From Azorinus chamasolen (lineage: Eukaryota; Mollusca; Bivalvia; Cardiida; Solecurtidae), in contig OY755252.1 in the NCBI GenBank assembly GCA_963576725.1, positions 47,854,140-47,918,139 of the forward strand: a DNA stretch of 64,000 bases, given 5' to 3'. Positions 62,375-64,000 of the stretch are shown here, piece by piece. The stretch's first letter is position 1. Each line of letters opens with the position of its first letter. Made by a program: the position numbers and the translations under genes. The notes under the pieces were generated by a model that was given only the letters and a program-made list of their open reading frames with translations, was not told where the DNA came from and made no database searches.

Positions 62375-63345
62375 CGGCGGTGTCTGATCAGAGTATACAC
62401 TGTTTGCTGATAAGAATTTCAATATAAAAAGAAACGAAAATGAAATTTGAGACCAGATGATTATCCCTTAGATAATAAAAATGGACCGATCCAATATATA
62501 AGCATGGAAGAACCACTGGGCACAGATAGGTTAATGCAGGTTAAAAGTAATACAGAAATCCCAAATAGCCCATACATTAAGCAACTACATGCCTTTGAAA
62601 CTCCTATTTTCAATAAATAAATGGTCACTTTAGACATGTGATCACCCACTTTCATAATAAATGTTGTTCACAACAGCACTTTCAGAATATACCGTATAAG
62701 TGTTGTTTTACGCGGACGCAAATTTAACGAATCTTCTTCAAATTAAATTTTCACGTCTTTATTATTCGCGGAAACTGGGTGACAATTAATTTTTCACGGA
62801 AACGACATTAAAATCATTCTTATCTGACCATGTTGTTTTGTATCTTTTAAGTAAAACAGCCATTGCAAATGGCACATTCCGAACTAAGTGAAGTAACTAT
62901 AAGTAAGTCTGATAATCAGAAATATATATATTTACACGACGTTTTATAAACGGTTCCATGTACTTCACAACAGCAGGTGTTCAGCGCATAGGTGACAGCC
63001 GTAAAATGTTGCACCGTACTTCACTCTCAGTATTGTTATATGTTTCTGGTCCTTCGGGATCATTAGTTTTGATGTTATTAGTTTTGGAAATCGAATACCA
63101 CTTAAAGCCGGTACTAGGGAACATGAGTAATGTTGCACATTTAATTACTAACTCATGAACAGACTCAATAAAACTGAGTCTGCAATTTAATTGTTTTTTT
63201 TTCATTGCTACTTTTGCTTTCGAAGGATCGCCACTTTCAGAATATTTGTACAGTTTGGATCCGGATTGTTTAAGGTGTTGAAACTATGACCATTACAGAG
63301 AAAGGTTGATATATTACAATATGGAGAAGGAATAGGATTGCCATC
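62375..63345. other. No gene; fragments of MITEs
   Basis: A family E fragment lies at 62530-62645 (GGTTAATGCAGGTTAAAAGT ... AATAAATGGTCACTTTAGAC). The rest is unassigned. Confidence 0.45.
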
Positions 63346-63349
63346 TCAA

Positions 63350-63780
63350 ATGTCTCCTCTTCCTGGACTCTACCGTTATCAAATATGTTCCCTGCAAGGG
63401 CGTTACCGTCGCCTTAAATGTTTCCCCTGGCTGGGCGTTATCGTCCTCTCGATTGTTTCCCCTGGCTGTGCGCTATCGTCATCTCAACTGTTTCCCCTGG
63501 CTGTGCGTTATCGTCCTCTCGACTGTTTCCCCTGGCTGTGCGTTATCGTCCTCTTGACTGTTTCCCCTGGTTGGGCGTTATCGTCCTCACGACTGTTTCC
63601 CCTGGCTGGGCGTTATCGTCCTCTCGACTGTTTCCCCTGGCTGTGCGTTATCGTCCTTTCGACTGTTCCCCCTGGCTGTGCGTTTTCGTTGTTAAATATT
63701 TCCTCTGGCTGGGCGTTACCGTCGTCTTAAATGTTTTCCCTAGCGGGGCGTTACTGTCGTCTCAAATATTCCTAGTGTAA
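63350..63780. repeat. 35-bp minisatellite
   Basis: The unit is TTTCCCCTGGCTGTGCGTTA followed by TCGTCCTCTCGACTG; 35-bp spacing at 63421 and 63456, about 11-12 copies. Because 35 is not a multiple of 3, each frame shows a 35-residue repeat; the proteins are artefacts. Confidence 0.95.
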
Positions 63781-63929
63781 AAGTGATTGTCGTCTGTTGT
63801 AGACTGACCTGATGAAACTAGACCATTTTGCTTGTGTTGTAGCTCGACTTTCGTATTTCACTTTTTTTCCCACCGATGTCATTGCAAAATGACTCACGGT
63901 GCTTGCTTTAATAGCCAAATCTGTGCAAA

Positions 63930-64000
63930 CCTTTTGCAAACAAGTTTGATCCAGAAATAACTCGGCATCTCATCAGGAGGTCAGCTGTTTGACACACAAG
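63930..64000. repeat. Family A-like hairpin at window end
   Basis: TTGCAAACAAGTTTGATCCA, then AACTCGGCATCTCATCAGG and GCTGTTTGACAC. Confidence 0.55.

Noticed and set aside
63338..63780. Frames of 120 and 130 codons with WLCVIVLSTVSPG repeats
   Set aside because: A 35-bp repeat keeps several frames open by construction.
1..64000. CRISPR arrays
   Set aside because: Tandem repeats here have contiguous units without unique spacers, and the genome is eukaryotic.

Overview
This is a window of an animal nuclear genome, most likely a bivalve mollusc. It is AT-rich and intron-rich, with spliced genes using GT-AG introns and TATA-driven first exons. It is packed with hairpin-type miniature elements (MITEs), minisatellites, LINE and Penelope-like retroelement relics, and tRNA-derived SINE sequence. 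There is no prokaryotic architecture, and nearly every long open frame is either a retroelement relic or a repeat artefact. The organism call is inferred from repeat style and gene families, not from a diagnostic marker.

Layout. 1-4.9 kb: a decayed L1/Tx1-like LINE (endonuclease, RT, C-terminal zinc knuckle) interrupted by a TTAA-type MITE and by two antisense Penelope-like fragments. 5.4-8 kb: simple repeats and a 140-170 bp tandem repeat in which each unit carries an AGGTCA cluster; four units hold a perfect palindromic estrogen response element. 8-10.2 kb: CT microsatellites and two PIF/Harbinger transposase relics. 10.6-14.3 kb: a run of minisatellites. 14.4-23.1 kb: gene 1, a five-exon CABIT + SAM adaptor of the GAREM type, with introns full of MITEs, a SINE and a tandem triplication of the start of exon 4. 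25.5-31.6 kb: gene 2, a three-exon secreted immunoglobulin-domain protein whose frame closes only through a 26-nt microexon. 32.1-34.8 kb: a 2.7 kb foldback-like element. 35-46 kb: MITEs, minisatellites, a 200-bp assembly gap and a 160-bp near-perfect palindrome; no host gene seen. 46.2-57.4 kb: gene 3, a 65-residue secreted six-cysteine peptide encoded by three small exons spread over 10 kb, with Penelope-like copies and a LINE ORF1/endonuclease relic in its introns. 58-64 kb: a second Penelope-like RT family, an inverted-duplicated mariner relic and a 35-bp minisatellite.

The three host genes share no visible pathway: one looks like an intracellular signalling adaptor and two encode secreted products of types common in mollusc immunity or secretion. 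The spliced models are my own reconstructions from splice signals and frame continuity and have no transcript support here. The repeats show a strong theme. Several MITE families with different termini end in TTAACCC-like sequence (piggyBac-like), and families with unrelated termini share the same central palindrome CTCCTATAGGAG. Two minisatellites have grown from within such MITEs.
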